Assembly (NCBI RefSeq): GCF_014642855.1
Contig: NZ_BMJB01000002.1
Coordinates: forward strand, 1 to 64,000
Direction: 5' to 3'
Length of the DNA: 64,000 nucleotides
From: Edaphobacter acidisoli
GTDB taxonomy: Bacteria > Acidobacteriota > Terriglobia > Terriglobales > Acidobacteriaceae
A program made the position numbers and the translations under genes. Shown here piece after piece: positions 9,010 to 16,888 of this stretch (position 1 is its first letter; each line of letters begins with the position of its first letter). The notes beneath the pieces were generated by a model. The model searched no databases. It saw only the letters and a list, made by a program, of their open reading frames with translations, and was not told the origin of the DNA.

Positions 9010-10341
9010 CTAAAGTTGAAGTAAGAGCCAGCCGTCGACGGTTGGCACAGCCGCATAAGACGGACCTGCTCCGCGATTATCCGGCACCGTAAATACCATC
9101 CTTGAAACTCCCGAAGTGCCTGTTGCGCCTGATGCACTCCACGAGGTCATCACCACCCATTGCTGTACAAGCTGTGGCTTGGGTTGGACCTTCTTTATCC
9201 TCTGCAAGACAGCACCACTGCTAGCGTGCTTCCGTTGCCGATGTACGGCGGGCAGGACTGTTGCAGGAGAAGTGGCTCTGAGCAGCGTTTCATGCGGAGC
9301 GTTCTGCTCTGTCAATGCAACCTGGTGATACTCTGCAGGCGATATCGTCGCGGAAGCTTGTGTTGCAGGGGATACGCTGGCGAAGGAGACGATTCTCGGA
9401 CACCGCGCCAGTTCAGTTGCTCCGCCAACAAGCGCCAGCAACAGCATGCCGAGGACGACCCGCGCCTGTATTCGGCCCATGCCTTCGCATCCCCGCAGAA
9501 TGCTGTGCACGCGTCGGCCCAGCTCAGACCGCCGCTCCCATGCTCCCAGAGTCAGCGCCGCACTCTGCCGCTCCATTCGCTGCTCGGCAAGGTTCGTAAG
9601 GCAACGCGCATATGCCTTAGGCGCGCGGGTCTGGCGCAACACGTCGTCGTCGCAGGCCAGTTCGCGTTCGAAGCAGAGACGCCGCTCGATCCACACGAGC
9701 GCTGGATTGAGCGGGAACAATACCAGAGCAATCTTCTGCACAAGATTGGACCAATCATCTCTGCGCCGCAGATGCCCCATCTCGTGCAGCACAATCTGCT
9801 CCAGCTCCTGTGTGGACAATCTTTCAATAAGGCTCTCAGGAATCAGGATGCGTGGAGAAAAGAAGCCGATCACGCTCGGACGGTCTACGTCGTTTGAGAC
9901 GCAGAGCGTGGCACCGTGCAATCCTGCGCTCTGTGCGATTGACGACGCAGCAACCGGAACTGCACGCTTCCAAATCTGGTGAAGTCGCAGCCCGCTTGCC
10001 AACAGTCGCGCCGCACGCACCAGTGACAACGTAAGCCAGATGCCCGCAATTACAAAGGTCCACCGAACGTTGAGTCGAAACATCGCGCTATTTGCGGTAA
10101 GCGCTGCTCCTGTCCGTCCGGTATAAGCATGAAGGAATGGCAACACGGCGAGTACGGTGAAGACTGCTATCCATACTGCGAACCGGATTGTGGCGGAAGC
10201 TCTCGGAAGCATTCGCAGGCAGGCCCAGGCTGCAGCCGCAAGCGCCAATCCCTGCCAGAGACCTGCGACAAATGCGCCGGCTGCCATCTGCGACAACCCC
10301 GTGAGCAACTCGCCCGCCCAGTGCATCAAAGTCGCATCCAT
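9010..10341 (-). CDS. BlaR1-like M56 membrane metallopeptidase
   Basis: A 443-residue protein with transmembrane helices near 21-43, 52-70, 95-112 and 294-312, and a zinc-peptidase motif HEMGH at 186-190 of the M56 (BlaR1/MecR1) family. In such systems the peptidase, once activated by an outside signal, inactivates the partner BlaI repressor. Classical BlaR1 ends in a penicillin-binding sensor of about 250 residues; here only about 130 residues follow the last helix, with a Lys/Arg- and Gln-containing stretch and no SxxK sensor motif seen. The signal is therefore probably not a beta-lactam. It starts five bases after the blaI stop and is followed by htrA. Confidence 0.85.
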   Translation of the reverse strand: MDATLMHWAGELLTGLSQMAAGAFVAGLWQGLALAAAAWACLRMLPRASATIRFAVWIAVFTVLAVLPFLHAYTGRTGAALTANSAMFRLNVRWTFVIAGIWLTLSLVRAARLLASGLRLHQIWKRAVPVAASSIAQSAGLHGATLCVSNDVDRPSVIGFFSPRILIPESLIERLSTQELEQIVLHEMGHLRRRDDWSNLVQKIALVLFPLNPALVWIERRLCFERELACDDDVLRQTRAPKAYARCLTNLAEQRMERQSAALTLGAWERRSELGRRVHSILRGCEGMGRIQARVVLGMLLLALVGGATELARCPRIVSFASVSPATQASATISPAEYHQVALTEQNAPHETLLRATSPATVLPAVHRQRKHASSGAVLQRIKKVQPKPQLVQQWVVMTSWSASGATGTSGVSRMVFTVPDNRGAGPSYAAVPTVDGWLLLQL

Positions 10342-10346
10342 CGCTG

Positions 10347-10754
10347 TTATGCTTCCTCCGTCCGGTCGTCCGCCGCACGATCAATTGCCTCTCTCAGGCG
10401 CTTCAACTCCGCCGGTGTCACCTCATCGTCACCCAGCAGCGAGAGCAGCAGCCGTTCGCGGGAGTTGCCGAAGAAGCGTCGCATCATATTGCGTACCTCG
10501 GAGCGTTCTGCTTCCTGTTCGGCAACGCACGGGCTGTACACAAACGCACGGCCTACCTGTCTGTGCCGCACATAGCCCTTTTGCTCAAGAATCCTGATGG
10601 TTGTCAGCACGGAGTTGTAAGCAAGAGCCGCCCCATTGGGCATCGCTGCTACCAGATCGCCGACAGCAGCCTCACCGCGTTCCCATAGGAGCTTCATCAG
10701 CCTCAATTCGGCTTCGGTCAGCGTGATGGATCTTTTTGGCGGCATGCTGTCCAT
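10347..10754 (-). CDS. BlaI/MecI-family transcriptional repressor
   Basis: A 135-residue winged-helix repressor. LTEAELRLMKLLWERGEAAVGDL is the typical first half of the BlaI/MecI/CopY family, NSVLTTIRILEQKGYVRH the recognition helix and wing, and the second half forms the dimerisation helices (RFFGNSRERLLLSLL). It would bind the palindrome at 10814-10829, which lies 60-75 bases before its start, and thus repress itself, the blaR1-like gene and htrA. A second ATG three codons in (10745) is an alternative start; neither has a good ribosome-binding site. Confidence 0.92.
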   Translation of the reverse strand: MDSMPPKRSITLTEAELRLMKLLWERGEAAVGDLVAAMPNGAALAYNSVLTTIRILEQKGYVRHRQVGRAFVYSPCVAEQEAERSEVRNMMRRFFGNSRERLLLSLLGDDEVTPAELKRLREAIDRAADDRTEEA

Positions 10755-10813
10755 CGCAGGCCAACCTATACATCCAACTAGGGTAGGCTTGCGTCCTAAC
10801 CAGACAGACGGAC

Positions 10814-10829
10814 AACTAATCCATTAGTT
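10814..10829. promoter_or_regulatory. BlaI-type operator upstream of blaI
   Basis: AACTAAT-CC-ATTAGTT is a perfect 16-base palindrome in front of the blaI-like gene. On the minus strand it includes TAACTAAT, which could serve as a -10 element covered by the repressor. The half-site geometry agrees with BlaI/MecI operators. A second copy lies at the start of htrA. Confidence 0.7.
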
Positions 10830-11026
10830 AGCAGAGTAGTCGAGATTTTCGCGGAGGAGTCTTTAGGAAGGCTCGCGTCAGATGCAATCACATCTGAGGG
10901 CAAGAACGCAACGACATCAGCCCGCGCTTTCTGCCAGCTTTCCAATATATACAACGGAGAAGGCTACAACGAAGAAGAGCCAATTAACCATTACAACAGA
11001 CCGGAACGATAGTCGGCAAAGCATCG

Positions 11027-11058
11027 GCGATTACCGGTGAAAGTTCAGCGATTACCGG
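11027..11058 (+). repeat. Direct repeat pair GCGATTACCGG, 21-base period
   Basis: GCGATTACCGG occurs at 11027-11037 and again at 11048-11058, start to start 21 bases, which is two helical turns. The pair lies about 115 bases upstream of the coxB start. This spacing on one face of the helix suits an activator or response-regulator site for the respiratory operon; that role is inferred. Confidence 0.45.
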
Positions 11059-11170
11059 CGTTTTTTTGCTTCGCCGCGGCAAATCCTTTAGCTATTGAAG
11101 TAGCATGTCCACGATGCATGGTGCGGTAACATGCGTTGGGCAAAATAAAGCTTCGTGAGGTCACACTGCT

Positions 11171-12247
11171 TTGTTGCCATTCGCCAGACACTCGACAGCA
11201 TCTATCGGCAGGACGTTTCGACTGCCTGGCCAAGCTGTATGCTGTGTGCTCGGTGGCCTGGCACTGACCGCAACTGCCCATGCCGGTTCGGCTACGAGCA
11301 TCTTTTCTCCAGCAGGCACCCCGGCCCAGTCGATCTTCAGCCTGTCGATGCTGGTGCTTTCTGTTACAGCGGTCATCTTTCTGATCGTTGCGGGACTCCT
11401 GCTTTACGCGATCCTTCGCTATCGTCATCGTCCTACTGACACCGACCGCGAACCTCCGCAGATCTATGGCAGCAACCAGATTGAGCTCTCCTGGACCGTC
11501 ATTCCGATTCTGATTGTGGTGATGCTCTTTCTCACTACGACGCGCGTCATTCTTGGGACCGAACACATTCCCAAACCTGCCAATGCGCTCGACGTTACCG
11601 TGGTTGGTCACCAGTTCTGGTGGGAGTACAGCTATCCGAAGTATGGCGTTGTTACGGCCAACGAGCTTCACGTGCCGGTCAGCGATCCGGCCAGCATGAC
11701 GCCCACCTACCTGAACATGACATCGGCCGACACCGACCACAGCTTCTGGGTGCCGCGCCTTGCCGGGAAGATGGACCTGATTCCCAACCGCATCAATACG
11801 ATGTGGATCGATCCGCAGCAGCCGGGGCTTTATCTCGGTCAGTGCGCGCAATATTGCGGCACGCAGCACGCCAAGATGCTCCTGCGCGTCTATGCTGAGA
11901 CTCCCGCGGGCTTTGCTGCCTGGATCAAACATCAACAGCAATCGGCTAATGAGGACTTTACGGGTAATCCAGAAGCGGCAGCAGGCAAAGAAGTGTTTAT
12001 GCACAACGCGTGCATCAACTGCCACACTGTTCGCGGCACGGTAGCTACCGGACGTTTCGGCCCTGACCTCACGCACTTGGCCAGCCGCGACACGATCGCC
12101 TCAGGCGCATTTCCGAACAATGCGGCCAACCTTCGGCAGTGGGTTGATGACCCCAACTCGATGAAGCCAGGCTCTCTGATGCCATCGATGCATCTGAATC
12201 AGCACGACCTCGACCTCATTACGGCTTATCTGATCACGCTGCACTAA
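11171..12247 (+). CDS. coxB: Cytochrome c oxidase subunit II with fused cytochrome c (caa3 type)
   Basis: A 358-residue subunit II that takes electrons into the oxidase. Signal peptide to about residue 38, two membrane helices (about 56-82 and 106-124), then the CuA cupredoxin domain with ligands His190, Cys225, Cys229, His233 and Met236. A C-terminal cytochrome c domain follows, with CINCH at 281-285 and an axial Met in LMPSM near 337-340; this fusion defines the caa3 type. The start is a TTG at 11171 with GAGG ten bases before it; I saw no better ATG in frame. First gene of the respiratory operon. Confidence 0.95.
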   Translation: MLPFARHSTASIGRTFRLPGQAVCCVLGGLALTATAHAGSATSIFSPAGTPAQSIFSLSMLVLSVTAVIFLIVAGLLLYAILRYRHRPTDTDREPPQIYGSNQIELSWTVIPILIVVMLFLTTTRVILGTEHIPKPANALDVTVVGHQFWWEYSYPKYGVVTANELHVPVSDPASMTPTYLNMTSADTDHSFWVPRLAGKMDLIPNRINTMWIDPQQPGLYLGQCAQYCGTQHAKMLLRVYAETPAGFAAWIKHQQQSANEDFTGNPEAAAGKEVFMHNACINCHTVRGTVATGRFGPDLTHLASRDTIASGAFPNNAANLRQWVDDPNSMKPGSLMPSMHLNQHDLDLITAYLITLH

Positions 12248-12269
12248 CCAGCAATAGGAAACGAGCGCA

Positions 12270-13952
12270 ATGTCACCCGCAACCCGCGTCATGGAAGCAG
12301 TCGATGAGACCCAGGCAGTCAAACGCCCGGCGTTTGAGGTCATCTACGACTGGGTCACGACTGTCGATCACAAAAAGATCGGCATCATGTACATCGTCTA
12401 TGCGCTAATCTTTCTGGTGATCGGTGGCGTTGAAGCCATCCTGATGCGCATCCAGCTCGCAGTTCCGAATAACCACTTCGTTTCACCGCAGGTTTTCAAT
12501 CAGCTCTTCACTATGCATGGCACGACCATGATTTTCTTCATGGCGATGCCCATCTTGTTCGGTTTCGGCAATTACCTAGTGCCGCTGATGATCGGCGCGC
12601 GCGACATGGCCTTCCCGCGCCTGAACGCGTTCAGCTTCTGGGTCTCTGCTTTTGGCGGGTTCTTGCTCTACTTCAGCTATTTGGGTGGCAGCGGACTCTA
12701 TGCCGCGGGATCGGCGCCGGATGTTGGCTGGTTTGCATATGCTCCACTTACTGCGAAGGTCTTTTCGCCTGGACACAGCACCGACTATTGGACACTCGCA
12801 GTTCTGCTGAGCGGCATCGGGTCCATCGGCACGGCTCTCAATACAGTCACGACGATCCTCTGCATGAGATGCCGAGGTATGAAGCTAACGAAGATGCCGT
12901 TGTTGCCCTGGCTCTATCTCGTCATGAGCGGCATGGTCTTCATCGCGGTCAGCCCGCTGACAGCGGCGCAGATCATGCTGATGCTTGACCGCTATGTCGG
13001 CTCGCACTTCTTCGATACGCAGGCGGGCGGTTCGGCGGTGCTGTGGATGCACTACTTCTGGATCTTCGGACATCCGGAGGTCTACATCCTTATCCTGCCG
13101 ACGTTCGCGTTCATGAACGAGATCATTCCGGTCTTCTCGCGCAAGGCCATCTTCGGCTACCCCGCAATGGTCGCGGCATCGGTTGGCATCGGCTTCATCA
13201 GCCTCGGCGTCTGGGCGCACCATATGTTTGCCGTTGGTATGGGGCCTGCGGGCAACACGTTCTTCGTCTTCGCCACGATGGTCATCTCGGTGCCGACTGG
13301 GATCAAGATTTTTAACTGGCTGGCTACGATTTGGGGAGGCAAAGTCATCTTCTCCCTGCCGATGATGTTTGCCATTGGATTCCTGTTCCAGTTCCTCATC
13401 GCGGGACTCACAGGAATCATGCTGTCGGCCGCGCCGTTCGATTGGCAGCTCACCGGGTCGTACTTTGTGGTCGCGCACTTCCACTACGTCATCGTCGGGG
13501 GCATTATCTTTTCGCTCTTCGCGGCCTTCTATTACTGGTATCCGAAGGCGACAGGCCGCATGTTGAACACGACGCTGGGCAAGTGGCACTTCTGGCTCTT
13601 CCTCATTGGCTTCCATCTGACGTTCGACTTCATGCACATCCCCGGCATTCTCGGGATGCCGCGCCGCATTTATACCTACGAGGCCAGCCGCGGATGGGGA
13701 ACATGGAACTTCATCATCGGCGTCGGTGCCATCTTTCAGGCGATTGCCGTCATCATCTTTGCCTACAACCTTGTCCGCTCCTACTTCAAGGGAGATATCG
13801 CAGGCCACGATCCATGGGATGCCTGGACGCTTGAGTGGGCTACGCCTTCGCCTCCACCGGTCTACAACTTTGCTCACGATCCTACGGTCAACAGCCGCCG
13901 TCCTCTATGGGACCTGAAACATCCGGAAGAACCGGACTCGGACTTTGAATAA
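12270..13952 (+). CDS. coxA: Cytochrome c oxidase subunit I
   Basis: The 560-residue catalytic subunit with about twelve membrane helices. Heme a ligands are His83 and His405, the heme a3/CuB site is formed by His268 with the Tyr272 cross-link partner (GHPEVY), His317-His318 and His403. The K-channel Lys346, the D-channel Asp112 and Glu270 of the GHPEV motif are present, placing it in the A1 proton-pumping class. AGGAAACGAG precedes the ATG. Its stop overlaps the start of coxC as TAATG. Confidence 0.97.
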   Translation: MSPATRVMEAVDETQAVKRPAFEVIYDWVTTVDHKKIGIMYIVYALIFLVIGGVEAILMRIQLAVPNNHFVSPQVFNQLFTMHGTTMIFFMAMPILFGFGNYLVPLMIGARDMAFPRLNAFSFWVSAFGGFLLYFSYLGGSGLYAAGSAPDVGWFAYAPLTAKVFSPGHSTDYWTLAVLLSGIGSIGTALNTVTTILCMRCRGMKLTKMPLLPWLYLVMSGMVFIAVSPLTAAQIMLMLDRYVGSHFFDTQAGGSAVLWMHYFWIFGHPEVYILILPTFAFMNEIIPVFSRKAIFGYPAMVAASVGIGFISLGVWAHHMFAVGMGPAGNTFFVFATMVISVPTGIKIFNWLATIWGGKVIFSLPMMFAIGFLFQFLIAGLTGIMLSAAPFDWQLTGSYFVVAHFHYVIVGGIIFSLFAAFYYWYPKATGRMLNTTLGKWHFWLFLIGFHLTFDFMHIPGILGMPRRIYTYEASRGWGTWNFIIGVGAIFQAIAVIIFAYNLVRSYFKGDIAGHDPWDAWTLEWATPSPPPVYNFAHDPTVNSRRPLWDLKHPEEPDSDFE

Positions 13953-14554
13953 TGACAACAGCCAGCACCATCCCGATCAGTACCGAGAGCGAAGCTCCCT
14001 GGCAGTTGCCCTATCGTGGCACGGTGGGCATGGTCTGCCTCATCATCGCTGAGGCTGCTATTTTTGCCATCTTCTTTGTCTCTTATATCTTCTATATCGG
14101 CAAGAGCCTCTCCGGTCCAACCCCACGCGAGGTGCTGGAGCTTCCCATCTTCGGCACCATCTGCCTGCTTTCGAGCAGCATTACCGTCCACTGGGCAGTT
14201 GCCGCGTTGCGTAAGGACAACATCCGCAGTTGCGCGCTTGGGCTTGCTTCGACAGTTCTTCTTGGCGGCATCTTTATGGTGAGTACGGCCGAGGAGTGGT
14301 ACCACCTGATTTATGAGAAGGGCCTTACGATCCGCACCAACCTCTTCGGCACAACGTATTATTCGCTCGTCGGTTTGCACGCAACGCACGTTATCGTTGG
14401 ACTCATTCTGCTCTCCATAGCGCTCTTTACAGCGCTCACCGGGCGCATCAAGGAAGAGCACTCGGAGAAACTGGAGGTAGTTTCGCTCTACTGGCACTTC
14501 GTCGACGCCATCTGGGTCGGCGTCTTTCTCGTTGTTTATGTGATCGGCAGATAG
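13952..14554 (+). CDS. coxC: Cytochrome c oxidase subunit III
   Basis: A 200-residue membrane subunit with five predicted helices, the short bacterial form lacking the first two helices of the mitochondrial protein. The signature GLHATHVIVGL near residue 150 and the closing HFVDAIWVGVFLVVY helix are typical of subunit III. It overlaps coxA by one base and is followed two bases later by the next gene, so translation is probably coupled. It stabilises subunit I and its proton uptake. Confidence 0.95.
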   Translation: MTTASTIPISTESEAPWQLPYRGTVGMVCLIIAEAAIFAIFFVSYIFYIGKSLSGPTPREVLELPIFGTICLLSSSITVHWAVAALRKDNIRSCALGLASTVLLGGIFMVSTAEEWYHLIYEKGLTIRTNLFGTTYYSLVGLHATHVIVGLILLSIALFTALTGRIKEEHSEKLEVVSLYWHFVDAIWVGVFLVVYVIGR

Positions 14555-14556
14555 AT

Positions 14557-15423
14557 ATGGAACATACGAACCTTATCCATCACGAAGACGGCCACACCCA
14601 CATGACGGGTGAGATTCATCTGCCAGCACCGACAGCATGGCCTTTTGTACTCTCGCTCGGTATCGCCCTGATGATTGCCGGGCTGGTTACGCATTGGGCT
14701 GTCAGCCTGCTTGGCCTGCTGCTCACGTTGCGCGCGGCCTGGGGATGGTTTTTCCAAGTTCTGCCGCATGAACACCACATCAATGTCCCGGTCCAGGCTG
14801 AGCTGATCGAAATTTCTAGCACTCGCACTACGCAGGAGCGTCTGCCGGTCAGCGAGCGTCACCGCAAGATGATCCCCCTCGAGACCTTTAGCATCACTGC
14901 GGGCATCAAGGGTGGTCTTATCGGCGGCTTTGCCATGACGGTTCCGGCGGGCATCTTCTCGGTGGTGAAGTTCCACAGCTTCTGGTATGCGGTGAATCTG
15001 CTAGCGGCTGGTGGTTTCGTCAGTTGGGCCAACCAGTCCGACGCGTTTCTCGGACAGTTTCATCTCGAAGGCCTGCTTGCAGCGACCGCGATCCATGGTC
15101 TTGCTTCGGTGCTAATCGGATTGCTCTATGGAGCGATGTTGCCGATGTTCCCGCGCAAACCTATCCTCACCTGCGGGTTCATTGCGCCATTTCTCTGGAC
15201 GGGGATTCTGTATACCGCGCTCGGGGTCATCAGCCCGATTCTGGATCAGCGCATTGATTGGCTCTGGTTCATCGTTTCGCAGGTCGCCTTTGGCCTGGTC
15301 TGCGGTTATGTTGTCAACCGCCAGGTAAAGGTCCGCACCTCGCAGTTCCTCGCTCTGCCGTTTTCCATACGCGCCGGACTTCACGGCGCTCATCCGCCCG
15401 AACCGAAAGACACTGACCAATGA
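14557..15423 (+). CDS. Unknown polytopic membrane protein of the oxidase operon
   Basis: A 288-residue protein that I cannot assign to a named family. The His-rich N-terminus (HHEDGHTHM) is followed by two close helices (about 27-65), a soluble loop containing HEHHINVPV (about 68-105), and then some five helices to about residue 255, ending in a charged tail. The paired N-terminal helices resemble the small subunit IV of bacterial oxidases; the C-terminal part looks like an added membrane domain. It overlaps the diheme cytochrome gene by four bases (ATGA). Position suggests an accessory subunit or metal/heme handling role, but this is inference only. Confidence 0.75.
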   Translation: MEHTNLIHHEDGHTHMTGEIHLPAPTAWPFVLSLGIALMIAGLVTHWAVSLLGLLLTLRAAWGWFFQVLPHEHHINVPVQAELIEISSTRTTQERLPVSERHRKMIPLETFSITAGIKGGLIGGFAMTVPAGIFSVVKFHSFWYAVNLLAAGGFVSWANQSDAFLGQFHLEGLLAATAIHGLASVLIGLLYGAMLPMFPRKPILTCGFIAPFLWTGILYTALGVISPILDQRIDWLWFIVSQVAFGLVCGYVVNRQVKVRTSQFLALPFSIRAGLHGAHPPEPKDTDQ

Positions 15424-16202
15424 TTCAGGCTTCACATCCATTCAGACGGAGCGGCGCCTTCCTTCTCGTCGCAATCTGCTTTGCGGCGCTTGGCTGCAAC
15501 CACATTCCGGGACGTCCTGGCCCTGGCCCGGAGGTTGTGCGCCCAGAACAGGTGCTCGACTTTCCGACACTCTACAAGCAGAACTGTTCCTCCTGTCACG
15601 GCGTCACAGGCAAAGACAGCGCAGCGCTTCCACTGGATAATCCTGTCTACCTTGCGCTCTCCGGCGAAGACAACATCCGCAAAATCATCGCAGGCGGGGT
15701 ATCGGGCAAGCTCATGCCGAGCTTTGCCAAGTCTGCCGGGGGCTATCTGACCGATCAGCAGGTGAGTGTGCTTGCTCACGGTGTCATGCAAACGTGGGGC
15801 AAGCCTGGCGTGTTGGATGGCCAGAATCCGCCGCCCTATGCTGCAACGCAACAAGGAGATGTTGCTCGCGGCCAGCAGGCATTTACAGCTTCCTGTGCGC
15901 ATTGTCATGGAGCGAATGGCGAAGGCAGCCAAAATGGCAAATACAGGCAAGGTTCAATCGTCGATCCTTCGTATCTTGCGCTCATCAGCGACCAAGGTCT
16001 GCGCAGCATCATCATCGCTGGTCTGCCCGACCGCCACATGCCTGACTGGCGTGGCGAGGGTGCGGCTGGCCATCCTGCTCAGCCGCTGACCGATCAGCAG
16101 ATCACAGATATCGTCGCGTGGCTGGCCTCGCACCGCACTGCGAATCCGGGTCAGCCTTACCCCACTGCACCATCGCAGACATCCGCAGGAGCCGCACAAT
16201 GA
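15420..16202 (+). CDS. Diheme cytochrome c lipoprotein
   Basis: A 260-residue lipoprotein (lipobox FAALGC, Cys26) with two cytochrome c domains. Heme motifs are CSSCH at 55-59 and CAHCH at 158-162, with candidate axial methionines in KLMPSF and RHMPDW. It overlaps both neighbours by four bases as ATGA. It lies between the oxidase and the bc genes, and no separate cytochrome c1 gene is present, so it probably carries electrons between the Rieske/cytochrome b part and the CuA subunit. Confidence 0.9.
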   Translation: MIQASHPFRRSGAFLLVAICFAALGCNHIPGRPGPGPEVVRPEQVLDFPTLYKQNCSSCHGVTGKDSAALPLDNPVYLALSGEDNIRKIIAGGVSGKLMPSFAKSAGGYLTDQQVSVLAHGVMQTWGKPGVLDGQNPPPYAATQQGDVARGQQAFTASCAHCHGANGEGSQNGKYRQGSIVDPSYLALISDQGLRSIIIAGLPDRHMPDWRGEGAAGHPAQPLTDQQITDIVAWLASHRTANPGQPYPTAPSQTSAGAAQ

Positions 16203-16888
16203 CACCAAACGATCCGACAACAAACGAGCAAACTTCGCAAAACGCTCCCCCGCTGATCCCGCACGCACCTGTCAATGCCGAGTCTGCCGGACATTCACGT
16301 CGCGTGTTCCTCTTCAAGCTCTCGCTGCTACTTAATGGGGCTGTGGGTGTCGTTCTCGCCGTGCCGATCATCGGCTATCTGCTTGGGCCAGCAGTTCGCA
16401 AAGCTGCCGCGGCCGGTTCATGGGTTCCGCTTGGCCCTCTGACCGATTTCCCTGAAGGCGGGACTCGGCTCGTTGATTTTCGGAACCCAGTGACCACGGA
16501 GTGGGATGGCAAGACGGGAAACATTCCCTGCTGGGTTCGTCGTATCTCGGGCAATAAGTTCCAGGTCTTTGCTATCAACTGCGCTCATCTTGGATGCCCA
16601 GTGCGCTGGTTCTCGCAGTCGCAGCTCTTCCTGTGCCCGTGCCACGGCGGAGCCTACTATGCCGATGGCTCCCGCGCTTCTGGGCCGCCGGAGCGCGGCC
16701 TCTTTGAGTATGACCACAGGGTTATCGCCAATACGCTCATGATCAAGGTTGGCAAGATGCCCAACCTTGCACGGCAGACTGCTTGCGTCGGCCAGAAGCC
16801 GCTCGTCAACATCGAAGGCACAAGTCAGATGGCTTCAATCGAAGCGCCAAGCTCTCAGAAATCAGGATGCAGCTCATGCCAGGGATGA
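16199..16888 (+). CDS. Rieske iron-sulfur protein of the bc complex
   Basis: A 229-residue protein with one N-terminal membrane helix (about 44-64) preceded by SRRVFLFK, which looks like a Tat-type anchor. The 2Fe-2S cluster motifs are CAHLGC (Cys128, His130, Cys133) and CPCHGG (Cys146, Cys148, His149). The ATG at 16199 overlaps the preceding stop as ATGA; a longer frame from 16118 lacks similarity. An unusual C-terminal extension ends in a CSSC motif. It accepts an electron from quinol and passes it to c-type heme. Confidence 0.94.
   Translation: MTPNDPTTNEQTSQNAPPLIPHAPVNAESAGHSRRVFLFKLSLLLNGAVGVVLAVPIIGYLLGPAVRKAAAAGSWVPLGPLTDFPEGGTRLVDFRNPVTTEWDGKTGNIPCWVRRISGNKFQVFAINCAHLGCPVRWFSQSQLFLCPCHGGAYYADGSRASGPPERGLFEYDHRVIANTLMIKVGKMPNLARQTACVGQKPLVNIEGTSQMASIEAPSSQKSGCSSCQG

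Larger units (their letters stand above)
10755..11170. other. Divergent regulatory spacer between blaI and coxB
   Basis: These 416 bases hold no gene I can support. They contain the BlaI-type operator near the left end and a pair of 11-base direct repeats near 11027-11058, followed by seven T residues. The rest shows no clear promoter or RNA structure. Frames running through it on the minus strand are shadows of coxB. Confidence 0.6.

Noticed and set aside
11045-12076. A 343-residue minus-strand frame over coxB
   Set aside because: Antisense to an intact subunit II with all copper and heme ligands.
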